From Dendrocalamus latiflorus (Eukaryota > Streptophyta > Magnoliopsida > Poales > Poaceae), in contig CM029632.1 of assembly GCA_017311315.1 (NCBI GenBank), positions 17,576,031-17,640,030 on the forward strand: 64,000 bases of DNA. The letters are read 5' to 3'. The position numbers and the translations under genes are program-made. Under the pieces are notes generated by a model. The model was not told the DNA's origin and did no database searches. It saw nothing but the letters and a program-made list of their open reading frames with translations. Numbering within the stretch: the first letter of the stretch is position 1; each line of letters begins with the position of its first letter. Of this stretch, positions 1 to 10,458 are shown piece by piece.

Positions 1-629
1 GTTAGGTATCGATCAGTTTGTTAATGGAGTAGCTAAGGTAGCACTTAGGCTATTTCTGCTGCTAGAGCTCAAAATGGGAAATACACTTGGGTGCTGTCAG
101 GACGGTTAGACCGTATGCCCACGCTAGCAGATAAGGACCAGGTAATATCCGTTTGTAATTAGTTGTCTCTAAGAAAGAATTCAGACAAAATCTATGCAAC
201 ACATCGATAATTGTGAACCAACCTGCAATGTTTTTTTAAGATTTTGACTCGCCTTTTATAAGCCAGATTTTGTCTACTGCAAAGGAATTTCAGGAGATGT
301 AAAGATGGAAACAACTACGAACTGATGGCCGTTTAGTGTGGCCTCGTTGCCACGTATACCTAGGGGGCGAGTCAATTCCCAACAAAGTGTTAAGAAATCG
401 TTGAGGAATAGATGAATGGCAATGTAATCCATGCAATCAATCACTATGAACACAATAGATCAAACATAAGAGACATCAATGAGAGAGAACATAAGAGTAG
501 TCTTTATTCATTCTCAGATCTGTTTATATGGTACAATGGCCTCTCTATTTATAGTCTAAGCCCACTAAGGACAATTCTGGTATTTGTTCACACTGTAACA
601 TTCTAGGTTTCGTAACACTCCCTCTTGGG

Positions 630-1415
630 CGAATACCACGGTATGCATATGTCTCATTAAAAACTCCTCCAAAAATCCAGTGGGGGAAAAAGGGACGGAG
701 AAAAGAGTACATCGCATCCGTTCCATGTGTCGCACTTATTGCCTCATTAAAAAATTTTACGTGAGAAAACTCCAGAAAAAACTCACAAAGGGAAAAAGTG
801 CACCATTTGGATCTTCAGGATCATGTAAGGTTTTTGGTTTTACATAAGGGCTATGGTTCAGGGATTTGCTAACCCTGAACCTTGTAACTCTCTAGGTTGT
901 CTTATTCCAATGTCTCGTACGCACTTCTAGAAGGCAGAGGCTGAAAGGGATTTTGTGAATATATCTGTCAAATTATCACAAGACCTAGCTTTCAACATCT
1001 TTACCTCTCTGTCCTTCTATAGCTTGTGAGGATAAAAGAATTTGAGTAATATGATTCGTGATATTACTTTAACATAGCCCATTTGCATTGCATCTGTGTC
1101 TCCAAACTGCATTATCTTTAGAGATAATAGTGGGTTATCAACGGTGTTTATGCCACATGACTTTTTGATGTGGCTAATCATTCGGTTGAGCCAAGTACAT
1201 TCTGGTGAGGCTTTATACCACGATACGCATATGCCTCATTAAAAACTCCTTTCAAAAACCCAGTAGGAAAAAAGAATGAAGAAAAGAAAAGAGTACACAA
1301 CACATGTTAAATTGTATTGTATTTGTTGTCTCATTAAAAACCTTCAAGTAAGAAATCCAACTAGAAAAACTTACTAAGGGAAAAAGAGTACAATACTTAT
1401 CTTTAGGATTTATTA
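630..1415. repeat. Diverged direct repeat pair of about 200 bp
   Basis: Segments 630-835 and 1213-1415 align along their length: both begin with ataccacg, pass through tcattaaaaactcct, and end with an agggaaaaag run followed by a ctt(c/t)aggat word. They are separated by about 380 bp. Many substitutions and small indels separate the copies, so this is an old duplication, probably inside the surrounding retroelement remnant. Confidence 0.55.
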
Positions 1416-1512
1416 TGATCTTTAGGACCTTTATCATGTCCATCGATTGGACTTATACCATAAGTGGTAAAGACCTTCAAGGTAGTGATCATCGAGCCAA
1501 TACCTTCTAGGT

Positions 1513-1583
1513 TAGACTCAAGTTGAGATCTTTTGAATTTCGTGCATAAGACTCAAGTTGAGATCTTTTGAATCTCGTGCATA
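1513..1583. repeat. Short tandem duplication, unit about 36 bp
   Basis: A unit beginning agactcaagttgagatc and ending cgtgcata occurs twice in a row. The copies differ by a single T/C change, so the duplication is younger than the surrounding decayed sequence. Confidence 0.75.
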
Positions 1584-3289
1584 ACTATAAAGGTTCAGTA
1601 TATGCTCCCCTAAAGACCACTTCCGATGAAGTCTTATTATTCTAATGCGTTTAATGCATTTTAAGGAATGAATACAGGCCAGTATATTTATCCTGATCAG
1701 GATATGGGGGTAATCAATTGCAATGCCATATTTCTTTAGGATATGACTTATCAAAACCTTTCAGGGTCTTAATATTTAGCAACCATTTCTGAGTAGTACG
1801 TATATGACCAAAAGTCTATTCTACAGAACTAAAAGCATGGCCATACCACCACAGAATTAATATAACAAGTCTTAATTTTGGCACTTAGGGGATTAATAAA
1901 TTTGCCATTAACATTAATATATATGGTACCTTCATGGTAATAAAGGAAATTGCCACTCCATTAGCTTCTAGTAGATGCACTTTATGTGCTTATATGGTGC
2001 ACTTCTGGTCTTTAGTTTCATCATTCCATTTTCTCGAGCCTTGGATGGGTCCTTATCCACTTCTAGGGATCGCATAATCGTAGGTGTATTTTCAATCAAC
2101 TGGTGATTTAATTTCTCTTCAGGGAGATGTTCCCTCTTCTAAGAGACATTTTTTCTTCTGGGAGACACTCTTTCTTCGAGTAAGAGTTTATCAGGTATGA
2201 GTTTTATATACATGTATACATGTTGCAATTTACTTTCTTGTTGAAACACTGAGTCCTTCAAGGATTGAACTTTGAGTCACTTCAGGGATCCCATCAAGGA
2301 TTTTCAGAATCCAATAACTGCATATCTCATTCATGTCATCTGTCAAAGTTATTATGTAATGGAACATTATTTTATTCATAACAGGAGAACATCGATCTTT
2401 ACAGGGATCCTTGAACCATCGCTTTCACCACCTCATTATCTCATAATGACTCACCAAGTCTAAACTAACGGGTTTCAAGACTTTTATTTACGATTATGGT
2501 TCGACCTTAATTGCTTCCTTTCATTTTCTTTACCCAATATGAACACTTCAAGTGCTTGGCCATGGACTTTGGTTTTGGATTTATGTTCTCATATGAGGAA
2601 CTTTAGCAACTTTAGAGGCAAACTGGTTGTCAACAACTTTTCTCCAAATATCCTCATAATTGAGTACCTTTTAGTGTTAACCAAATCTTCATCATTTCCC
2701 AAACGAAAGATTATTAATTGTTCCGTGTTCCCTAGTATTACAATATACGCGTGCTTAATTTGTGAGGTTTTTATCTTCATGATGATCCTCTTCATGGAGG
2801 TATTTCACCCTCAAGGTGATTTCTCTTCTAAAGTATTTAAGAAGTATTTAATGATTATCTTGACTAGTGTCACTAGACCTTAGATCCACAGACGTCCCCG
2901 TGGACTGTAGATCAATGACCAATAAGTCGACTTCGCAAAGATGGATATACTATTCAACCCGGGGTATTCCAAACTTAGTGATTCATTTACTTCAAGTAAA
3001 TAATATACCACTCCTCCATGCAATGGAAAAGAAATCTGGCAGTCTCCCCAACTTCTGGCGTACAAGAGTATCAACTAAATTTAAATTTAACTTGGTTAGT
3101 GCGTGAACCTTATACCAAAGATCTTTCTTCAGGAAAATATCACGACATTCAAAGATTTTGGCCATTCCTCTCTCCCTTAAGCCGAGATTTGATCTTGCTT
3201 AATAGCATACTTCAAAATCCCCTTAGTATGGATACATGATAGATAAAATTTTAGATCCAATCTGATACCAACTTCTGGTGGTGGCCTAA

Positions 3290-3574
3290 GGGCATCTCCA
3301 ATGGTTCTAGCTAGCAACTAACTATAAGACTTCCACATCATTTATATAGTACACACTAAAGCTAGCATTCTAAAGAACTATCTATAAGGATAGCTATTTG
3401 ATGCTTACATGCACACACAGAATTTATAGAGGCTGCCTCGTTTGGCGTTATAGACTAGTGCTTAAGGAAGAACTGGCTCGGTTTTTTTTTTGCATACTCT
3501 CTTTCCTCCACATAGGATATATGCTGATGTGTACATGCATATAGCTAGCTGACTCAAGACCATTGGAGATGCCC
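3290..3574. mobile_element. Tourist/PIF-Harbinger-type MITE, 285 bp
   Basis: The two ends are perfect inverted repeats for 16 bases (gggcatctccaatggt), with weaker complementarity further in. The element is flanked by TAA on both sides (3287-3289 and 3575-3577), the 3-bp target preferred by PIF/Harbinger transposases. It has no coding capacity. It is inserted at the right edge of the retroelement remnant, beside the presumed primer-binding site, and hides that element's LTR boundary. Confidence 0.85.
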
Positions 3575-3577
3575 TAA

Positions 3578-4852
3578 ATGGTGTGCAGTTGTTGAACGAC
3601 TTTAGCTGATCAGGTCCCAATTAGACATTAACTTCAGCATCTAGTCTCATCAATTTGGCAAGGCCTACTTCCGCTCAGTAGTCAGTAACTCAGTACATTG
3701 CCAATGACATCGAGATACTGATCAGATCAAAGACATTACTCTCCTTAAATACGGGATGAATGGATTGGGATTCTTCAAGATCTAAAAGGCATCAACTCAC
3801 TTGAGGCGGTAGGAAGGAGGTGAATGGGAGTTTGATGCATATCAGTAGTGCCATAGGTTCCGGCCAAGTCATTCAGTTCTTCTTTGGCAATGCCAGCCAA
3901 AACCTAGCAACAAATATACAGTAGTGTCATGGTGTGCATTGCATGACCAGGAATGGAAGGTGTCGGAAATGCTGCAACGCATCGGGACACCATGGCCGGC
4001 ACCACAGAGAGCTCCTTAGCTGGAGACGGCTTCCTCTTCTGCTGAGTGATTCTGATATTAGTTTGTGCTTCTGCTGCTCATTATTTTGTCTTTTGTGTCG
4101 CTTGATATCGGAAAGCAAACGATGGGCTCATTTGAACACTGAAAGTGATCCATTGGAAGCAGATTACAAGATTCGAAATGTGGATCCGGCCATAGCAATC
4201 GCGTGGTGCAAAGATGTTAGTTGCAAAGTTGCTCACATCTTTTTGAAACAAGGAAGTTGGTGAACCGGAGCATTGAACTTCAGTATGTGTGAGCGCATTA
4301 ATTCATGCTGGACAGTGAGAAATCTATAATTTGATGGTCTAATGCAGGATTTAAGCCCCTTTTGTTCTTGCATTCACTTGAACAAAATACCCATAAAGTT
4401 CTATCCTTTCCCACTTGTGACAGGATGTCTGGCTCTGTTTATCTCTTATGAAAGTTGTGTTATTTTGCGAGGTGTTTACCGGTTGCCACTACAGTACTCT
4501 GTAGTATCTACTTGTGCACCCTTGTTTCTAGTGCTATCTTTAAGATTTAACTGTATCCCTTACTGTTTCCCGTCAAAAAGCTAAAATTAAAACTTGTTAC
4601 TCTAAATGATCACTCATTAGGGGAGGTTGGCCCAAAGCCATAAGCCTGAAACCTGTGTACCTTTGTCCTTATGCTTTAGTCATTGACCTGCTAATTTTGC
4701 TCAACTTGATCAATAGTTCAACCAAGATTGAACACTCCAGACAACCAGTAGAGCAATGACCAATGACCATGTGCTCGGCGTTATATATGACAGCTCTAGA
4801 ATTCCGGTCCACATGTCAGACACTTTACGGTCCACATGTCAGACACTTTAGG
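3578..4852. other. Intergenic, no supported gene
   Basis: Only short unmatched frames are present; the longest is 109 codons at 3934-4263 on the plus strand, cysteine-rich at its start and without a recognisable domain. Its last third has protein-like composition and could be an exon remnant, but nothing supports a splice structure. A segment at 4597-4770 is loosely similar to 11403-11580 on the other side of the LINE insertion. A 23-bp unit is tandemly duplicated at 4806-4851. Confidence 0.5.
4806..4851. repeat. 23-bp tandem duplication
   Basis: The unit starting cggtccacatgtcagac occurs twice back to back, identical except at its last base. It lies immediately left of the LINE target-site duplication. 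Confidence 0.85.
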
Positions 4853-4870
4853 ACAAGATAGTTGCAATTT
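4853..4870. repeat. LINE target-site duplication, left copy
   Basis: The 18-bp sequence acaagatagttgcaattt is repeated exactly at 10441-10458 on the other side of the L1 element. Its T-rich end runs into the element's poly(A) tail (read as T on this strand), so the exact boundary is uncertain by a few T residues. Confidence 0.95.
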
Positions 4871-5031
4871 TTTTTTCTCGAACGCGCAGGAGAACTGCGC
4901 ATCATTATATTAAGAAGAAAGAAGGAGTCTAAGAAGACTCGTACAAACCTCACCAATTAGGCGAGGTTGGAGAAAAAAAACAGGAAAAGGCGATACAACT
5001 AAACACCCACCAACTAAAAACAACACAACCC

Positions 5032-8000
5032 TTAAGGCCAAATGGTACAAAGGCCTTTGGCCCCTGCCAAACACCACAACTTGGCCTCATCTCTAATGTC
5101 TTGCAAAACAATGCTGACATTAGGTGAGGCGCTGTCAAAAATGCACTCATTCCTTTGCTTCCAAACCCGCCAAGCCACCAACACGACCAAAGAATTGAAG
5201 CCCTTGCGCTGTTGTTTAGGGACTTGGTGCAAGGCTTGACGCCACCATGTGGTGAAGACCATATCATCTGGACCTGGAGTGAGCCGCTGCAGTCCCACCA
5301 AGGTAAGCATTGAGAACCAGACACTTCTTGTGAACACACAAGAAGTGAGCAAATGCTGAATAGTTTCCTCAACTTGATCGCACAGCGGGCAGTACTCAGG
5401 ATGAACAAGACCACGACGGGCTAAACGATCAGCGGTCCAGCAGCGATTAAGCGAGGCCAACCACATAAAATATTTGCAACGAGGAGGAGCCCAGGTACGC
5501 CAAATCTGCTTCCAAGGTTCATAAACCACCGCCCCCACAAAAAAACGGCGGTACGTTGATTTAGTTGAGAACCTGCCCGAGGAGGAAGGCTTCCATACAT
5601 GCTGATCCTCCACGCCGGGGGTGAGCCTTACACATGCGAGAACCTCCCACAAGCCAAGCAACTCCTCCAAGATTGGAGTAGGGAGACTGCCTCTAATATC
5701 ATTGACCCAAGTATTGTCAGTTAGAGCTTCTTGAACCGTCCTCCGATTGACTGTTCTTTGAGGCACTTTCGTACAAAGGAAGGGGGCAAGGTCCAATAGA
5801 GACTTGCCATGCAGCCATTTATCACGCCAAAAGAGGGTCCTGCGTCCATCGCCCACCATAGAGACGATCGATATGGAGAACATAGCTGCTGAATTGGGAT
5901 GTACCTGAATGTCCAGACCCGCCCATGGGCGATCAGGTTGGGTCTTTTTGAGCCACAACCACCTCATACGCAGCGCCCAACCAAGGATTTCCAAATCAAG
6001 AATTCCCAAACCGCCGAGCTCAAAAGGTCTCGTGACTCGGCCCCAAGAAATAAGGCAATGTCCTCCATTTACACTCTTGCGACCCTTCCACAGGAAAGCT
6101 CTACGAATCTTGTCGATAGCTTTAAGTGTCCATTTAGGGAAATCCAACGCAAAGAGCGGATAAATAGGAATTGAAGAGAGTACAGCTCGAATAAGTGTGG
6201 CTCGGCCAGCCGGGTTCATCAAAGCAGCTTTCCAACCAGGCAGTTTATCAGCAATCTTGTCAATTATCATGTAAAAGGCAGATTTGGGGAGTTTTCTGAT
6301 TGACAATGGGAGTCCTAGATACTTGCAAGGGAATTCTTGAACTTTGCAAGGAAACGCTACTTGCACTGCTTCCAATTCCTGTTGGTGGCATTGGATTGGG
6401 GTTACTGAGCACTTGCTTAAATTAGTGATCAACCCCGAAGCTTCTCCAAAAACCAAAAGAATCTCTTTGATCAACTCAAGCTCCTCCAAACAGGGCCGCA
6501 AGAAAAGAACCACATCATCTGCATAAAGAGAGACCCGCTGACTAGCTCCTCTAGAAAGGAGAGGTTGCAAAAGACCATTCTCACTTGCCTTATTAATTAG
6601 TGAATTAAGCACATCCATGACCAAAATGAACAACATTGGGGATAAAGGATCGCCTTGCCGAAGCCCCCTTTTGTGCTGAATTAGCTCTCCCGGCACACCA
6701 TTTACCAAAACCCGAGTTGAAGAAGACCTCAGGAGCTTGGATAATAAGTTGCACCAAATTGGACCAAAACCCAAATGGCTTAAAACTTGCAGCAAAAAAG
6801 ACCAAGACACCGAATTGAAAGCTTTTGAAATATCCAGTTTGAGAAGAACTCTTGGCTCCTTTTGTCTGTGCAACACTTTAGCCGTTTGTTGGACCAAAAT
6901 AAAGTTATCATGAATACATCTCCCTTGGACAAAAGCACTCTGATTTGGCGACACCATGTCCTTGAGTCTTCGAGCCAACCTATTGGCCAAGATTTTGGTG
7001 ACAATCTTTGCAAAACTATGGACCAAGCTTATAGGTCTGTAATCCTTGATTTGCAATGCATCTGGAGTCTTTGGGAGTAAAACGATGTACGCCGAGTTAA
7101 GAAGGAACAAATTACTGACATCCCCCTGTAACAGCCTATTAAGTGCAGCCATAAGATCAAGCTTCACTACACTCCAACAAGATTTGAAGAAACGACCAGT
7201 GTATCCATCCGGACCCGGCGCCTTATCTGAAGGGAGTGATTTAATTGTTGCCCACACCTCTTCCTCCGAGAAACCCTGCTCCAGAGCTGACAGATCATGC
7301 GCTTCTTGATAGAAGGACTGCAGATTCAAGGAGCATTGTCGATGAGCCACGGTGCCAAGTAAGCTTGTGTAGAACTCGTCCGCGGCCTGTTGCTTGTCTT
7401 CATGCCCAGTAACAATTCTATCTCCCACTTGGATTTTTGCCAAGAAATTCTTCCTTTTTCTGAACCTCGCTTGCTGATGAAAAAAGGAAGTGTTTGCATC
7501 CCCCTCTTTCAACCAAACCAACCTGGAGCGCAAGCGAGCAATAGAACGCTCGAGAGAGGATAATCCGAGCGTATGCCGCTTCAACTGTCGCCGCAACCAA
7601 ACCTCCTCGCTGGACAGCACTCGGGCATCCTGAGCCATTTCAAGTCGGTGTAAGATCTCCGTGGCAACCCGGAGCTGCCGCTTAACATTTCCTATTCTCT
7701 TTTGGCTCCAGGATTGCAGGTCCCTTGCAAGTCTTCCCAGCTTCAAGGAAAGGATTCGCAGTGGGCAAGAAGCTGCAACTGGTTTGCACCAGGAGCTTTC
7801 CACCTCGTGCAAAAACCCCTCCAACTTTGGCCAAAAACTTTCGAAGTGAAAACGCCGCTTTCCCTGAACGAAGGTTTTCAAACCCAGGATTAAAGGACAG
7901 TGGTCTGAAACCAAAGAAGCCGAACTCTGAAGGATGCAGTCCGGAAACAGATGATCCCAATCAGAAGTCGTAAAGACCCGATCCAACCGGACTAAAGTGG

Positions 8001-8577
8001 GAACATCCCGCTCATTCGACCAAGTAAACTTACGGCCCCGCAGGGGGATTTCTTTCAGCTCCAAATCGTCCAAAACTCGACGGAAACGGCCCATCATTGC
8101 TCTATTTACATTAGTGTTATTCTTATCCTCCGCCATATAAATAAGGTTAAAATCCCCACCAATTGCCCACGGACCTTGACAGGCTCGCCGAATGTCCCGC
8201 AGCTCCTGCATAAATTGCAACTTCTGATCATCAGCTTGAGGGCCATAGACTCCTGTGAACCACCAAGGCAGCCCCTCATGAGAAGCAAACTGAACTGAAA
8301 CTGAATAAGTGTCAACCCGAGATGATAAAGCGCGGCAAACACCGCCTTTCCAAGCCATCACCACTCCCCCACTAGAACCGCAAGCTGGCAAGACTACGGA
8401 TTGATCAAACTCGTTTCCCAGCATTGACACGATCAAACGACCATCAATAGCCACCATCTTAGTTTCCTGGAGACACACAACATCAGGCCGAGTAGAGATT
8501 ACCAAGCTTTTGACGCTGTCCCGCTTTGCCTTACAGTTGAGGCCTCTCACATTCCAAATGAGGACGTTTGACATCAT
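5032..8577 (-). CDS. LINE ORF2: AP endonuclease, reverse transcriptase, zf-RVT
   Basis: ORF2p nicks target DNA and copies LINE RNA by target-primed reverse transcription. The open frame extends upstream to 8703, but the first ATG pair (8577 and 8574) fits best because it lies just after the ORF1 stop and just before the endonuclease. Residue numbers are for the frame opening at 8703. The endonuclease shows NVRGLN (51-56), QETK (79-82), GDFN (183-186) and SDHCP (266-270). The reverse transcriptase shows KAPGPDG (494-500), GRCIHDN (594-600), LDISKAFNSV, GLRQGDPLSP and the catalytic YADD (727-730, near 6525-6514). A C-terminal zinc-binding module includes YCPLCDQVEETIQHLL. About 1181 residues, no internal stops: the expected full length for a plant L1. 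Confidence 0.95.
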   Translation of the reverse strand: MMSNVLIWNVRGLNCKAKRDSVKSLVISTRPDVVCLQETKMVAIDGRLIVSMLGNEFDQSVVLPACGSSGGVVMAWKGGVCRALSSRVDTYSVSVQFASHEGLPWWFTGVYGPQADDQKLQFMQELRDIRRACQGPWAIGGDFNLIYMAEDKNNTNVNRAMMGRFRRVLDDLELKEIPLRGRKFTWSNERDVPTLVRLDRVFTTSDWDHLFPDCILQSSASLVSDHCPLILGLKTFVQGKRRFHFESFWPKLEGFLHEVESSWCKPVAASCPLRILSLKLGRLARDLQSWSQKRIGNVKRQLRVATEILHRLEMAQDARVLSSEEVWLRRQLKRHTLGLSSLERSIARLRSRLVWLKEGDANTSFFHQQARFRKRKNFLAKIQVGDRIVTGHEDKQQAADEFYTSLLGTVAHRQCSLNLQSFYQEAHDLSALEQGFSEEEVWATIKSLPSDKAPGPDGYTGRFFKSCWSVVKLDLMAALNRLLQGDVSNLFLLNSAYIVLLPKTPDALQIKDYRPISLVHSFAKIVTKILANRLARRLKDMVSPNQSAFVQGRCIHDNFILVQQTAKVLHRQKEPRVLLKLDISKAFNSVSWSFLLQVLSHLGFGPIWCNLLSKLLRSSSTRVLVNGVPGELIQHKRGLRQGDPLSPMLFILVMDVLNSLINKASENGLLQPLLSRGASQRVSLYADDVVLFLRPCLEELELIKEILLVFGEASGLITNLSKCSVTPIQCHQQELEAVQVAFPCKVQEFPCKYLGLPLSIRKLPKSAFYMIIDKIADKLPGWKAALMNPAGRATLIRAVLSSIPIYPLFALDFPKWTLKAIDKIRRAFLWKGRKSVNGGHCLISWGRVTRPFELGGLGILDLEILGWALRMRWLWLKKTQPDRPWAGLDIQVHPNSAAMFSISIVSMVGDGRRTLFWRDKWLHGKSLLDLAPFLCTKVPQRTVNRRTVQEALTDNTWVNDIRGSLPTPILEELLGLWEVLACVRLTPGVEDQHVWKPSSSGRFSTKSTYRRFFVGAVVYEPWKQIWRTWAPPRCKYFMWLASLNRCWTADRLARRGLVHPEYCPLCDQVEETIQHLLTSCVFTRSVWFSMLTLVGLQRLTPGPDDMVFTTWWRQALHQVPKQQRKGFNSLVVLVAWRVWKQRNECIFDSASPNVSIVLQDIRDEAKLWCLAGAKGLCTIWP

Positions 8578-8623
8578 TGATTCTGAGAAAGACACCAACG
8601 ACCATCGAAAGCTCCTCCACTGA

Positions 8624-10429
8624 TCACAAATCACCCATGGCCACACTTGGGAAAATAGTAACATCCCGAGGCGCTTCACCTGGTGAAGGAGGCTGCCAAC
8701 CAAAAAGCGCCGCTAGAGCCGCGATATGAGTTTGAGTTAGGGGCTTGTCGAAAGCACGGTTGTACCTCTCCAAATCTAGCTCGCCGATGACTTCATGATC
8801 TGCTACCATCCCCAACTGATGCATCACAACTGCTTGGGACTGAGAAACTGACTTCAAAGCCGTCCCTCCCTTATTGAGCCTACTGCTTCGGCGTAACACA
8901 AAATCAGACGGGAGTTGCGTGGCCCGCCGCTTCTGAACCGCCGGCAAAGGAAGCAAGGCATCAGAGGGCAGGGTCACACTAGCCAGGAATGACTTTGCCG
9001 GTGTTGAGAGAACTGGATTGGCATGCTGCTGCTGGGGATACCGCTGCCGGCGCCTAACATAAACCTGCGAAATAACCTGGGCTCCCGCCACTGGAACGAT
9101 ACAACTCCCTGTCGAGACGGGCCCAGGGTCCGGGCCAGCGCCCTGCCCAGGTGAAACAGGCCCAGGACCTGAGGCGGAAGACACCTCCCCGCTAGGAGAG
9201 GAAACGGACGCAGGCTCCGCTGGCTCCGGAGCAACCGTGAGAGGGCACGGGACACCAGGGCAGCCGACAGCAGCAGCCAAGGCAGGATCAGGAGAGGGCT
9301 GCCCAGTGGCGGCAGAGCCAACTTCCAACGCTGGCAGAGCCACCTCGGGCAGAACAGGGGAGACCGCTTCCTGCACCGGCTGAAGATCTCCTTCATCATG
9401 ACGGATCCCAGCAGCCAACTTAGGAGATGCCACGTGGACAACTGCGTGATCGACAAGCGACCTGGTGGGCCCCAGGCGGCTCTTGACAGGGACGCGGCTC
9501 TCCTTGCGGTCTCGGGCACTCCTCCTCGCCGGCACTCGGCCACGGGAACGCGGCGGCGAGACGGAGCGCGGCGGAGAGGCGGAGCGCCTGAAGTTCCTCA
9601 AATGCCGCAATCTGGCCGCAGCTTGGCCGATGACAGTCGCGACCTGGCCGACGCAGACCACAGCCTGGTCGAAGGAGGCGACGGAGAGCGCATGACTGAG
9701 GGACTCCACCGCTTCGGCAATTGCCAGCCCGGAAGCGCGCTCCCGACGCCCCCGACGTCGCCGAAGCCGCCCTCCATCCGCCCGCTACCGGAGGTGAAGA
9801 CGCAGGGGCTACCTCGACCGGGGAAATACGCCGCCAGACCGGGATGCGCCCCCGCGAGGGAGGAGGTCCAGGGCAGGCAAAGGAACGGTGGCCGAGTCCC
9901 ATGCAGCGGAAGCAACGTACTTGGCGACGACAGGCCGCAGCACGATGCGAAGCAGAGAAACAGTTGAAGCATTTTCCGCGGAGGTCTGCCGGGACCAGAT
10001 GCCGAGAGCCGCCAGAAGGGAGGTGAGGACTGCGGCGAGAACGGCGGCGGCCAACTACCACCTTCCAGCCTTCCTCGACTGGCGCCGGGGCCAACTTCCG
10101 GCCAGAATGAAGGTCCGCGCGGCCGGCAGAGGCGCGGTCTGGACATGCATGCAGACGAACCGCCAGCTGACGCCCTGGCGACGCCGCTTCTACGGCGACC
10201 GACGTGGGAGAAGCCGCCACCACGTCGCGGTAAGAGGGGCGCGCAGCATACCCGGAAACAGGGGAGGGGGGGGGGAGACCTCCCTCCAGCGCTCCAGCTT
10301 CGAGCATCCTACTACGGGGGAGGATGGCGACTGAGGGAAGGAGGACCAGGCCGGCGCTAGGAGAGGCGCGACCGAGGAGGAGGAGGTGACCGCCGTGTCC
10401 GGAGTGGACGTCGGCGCGGACGGGGGCAT
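8624..10429 (-). pseudogene. LINE ORF1: zinc-knuckle RNA-binding protein, frameshifted
   Basis: ORF1p coats LINE RNA. Translation most plausibly starts at the ATG at 10429 (MPPSAPTSTPD). The frame is lost at a run of ten C residues on this strand (10275-10266) and resumes in another frame with YAARPSYRDVV. That second frame contains two CCHC-type knuckles (CFNCFSASHRAAAC and CFRCMGLGHRSFAC). A second shift between about 9850 and 9730 moves coding into the frame that ends at 8624. The last part is proline/serine-rich and ends 47 bp before ORF2. Two separate shifts argue against a functional product from this copy, though a homopolymer error in the assembly could explain the first. Confidence 0.8.
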
Positions 10430-10440
10430 TTTTTTGTTCA

Positions 10441-10458
10441 ACAAGATAGTTGCAATTT
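10441..10458. repeat. LINE target-site duplication, right copy
   Basis: Exact copy of 4853-4870 (acaagatagttgcaattt). Together the two mark a single target-primed insertion event. Confidence 0.95.

Larger units (their letters stand above)
1..3286 (-). mobile_element. Decayed LTR-retrotransposon-like sequence (no intact ORF)
   Basis: No open frame longer than about 110 codons resembles a known protein here. The block resembles retroelement non-coding sequence. Two diverged copies of an unusual A-rich segment (about 630-835 and 1213-1415) share the word cctcattaaaaac and a stretch ending ggaaaaagagtac, wording I associate with plant LTR-retrotransposon untranslated regions. At 3261-3270 the minus strand reads TGGTATCAGA, matching the first ten bases of the initiator-Met tRNA primer site, which suggests a minus-strand element whose LTR would lie just to the right. 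The adjoining LTR boundary is not clear because a MITE sits there. Family and ends are unresolved. Confidence 0.35.
4871..10440 (-). mobile_element. L1-type non-LTR retrotransposon (LINE), near full length
   Basis: A minus-strand element of about 5.6 kb bounded by an exact 18-bp duplication. The 3' end (low coordinates) is a short A tail preceded by a conserved grass LINE ending that reads TGCGCGTTCGAGAAAA on the minus strand. It encodes a zinc-knuckle ORF1 (10429-8624) followed after 47 bp by an endonuclease/reverse-transcriptase ORF2 (8577-5032). The 5' leader ahead of the first ATG is only about 11 nt, so a little of the 5' end may be missing. ORF2 is fully open while ORF1 is frameshifted, so this copy is recent but probably not self-sufficient. 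The flanking single-copy sequence rejoins cleanly across the duplication. Confidence 0.93.

Noticed and set aside
3934..4263. 109-codon Cys/His-rich ORF as a zinc-finger gene
   Set aside because: Cysteine spacing does not fit any finger class I know and no exon model extends it.
5042..8342. Many short frames on the plus strand and in other minus frames inside LINE ORF2
   Set aside because: Shadows of the intact endonuclease/reverse-transcriptase frame; none has independent support.
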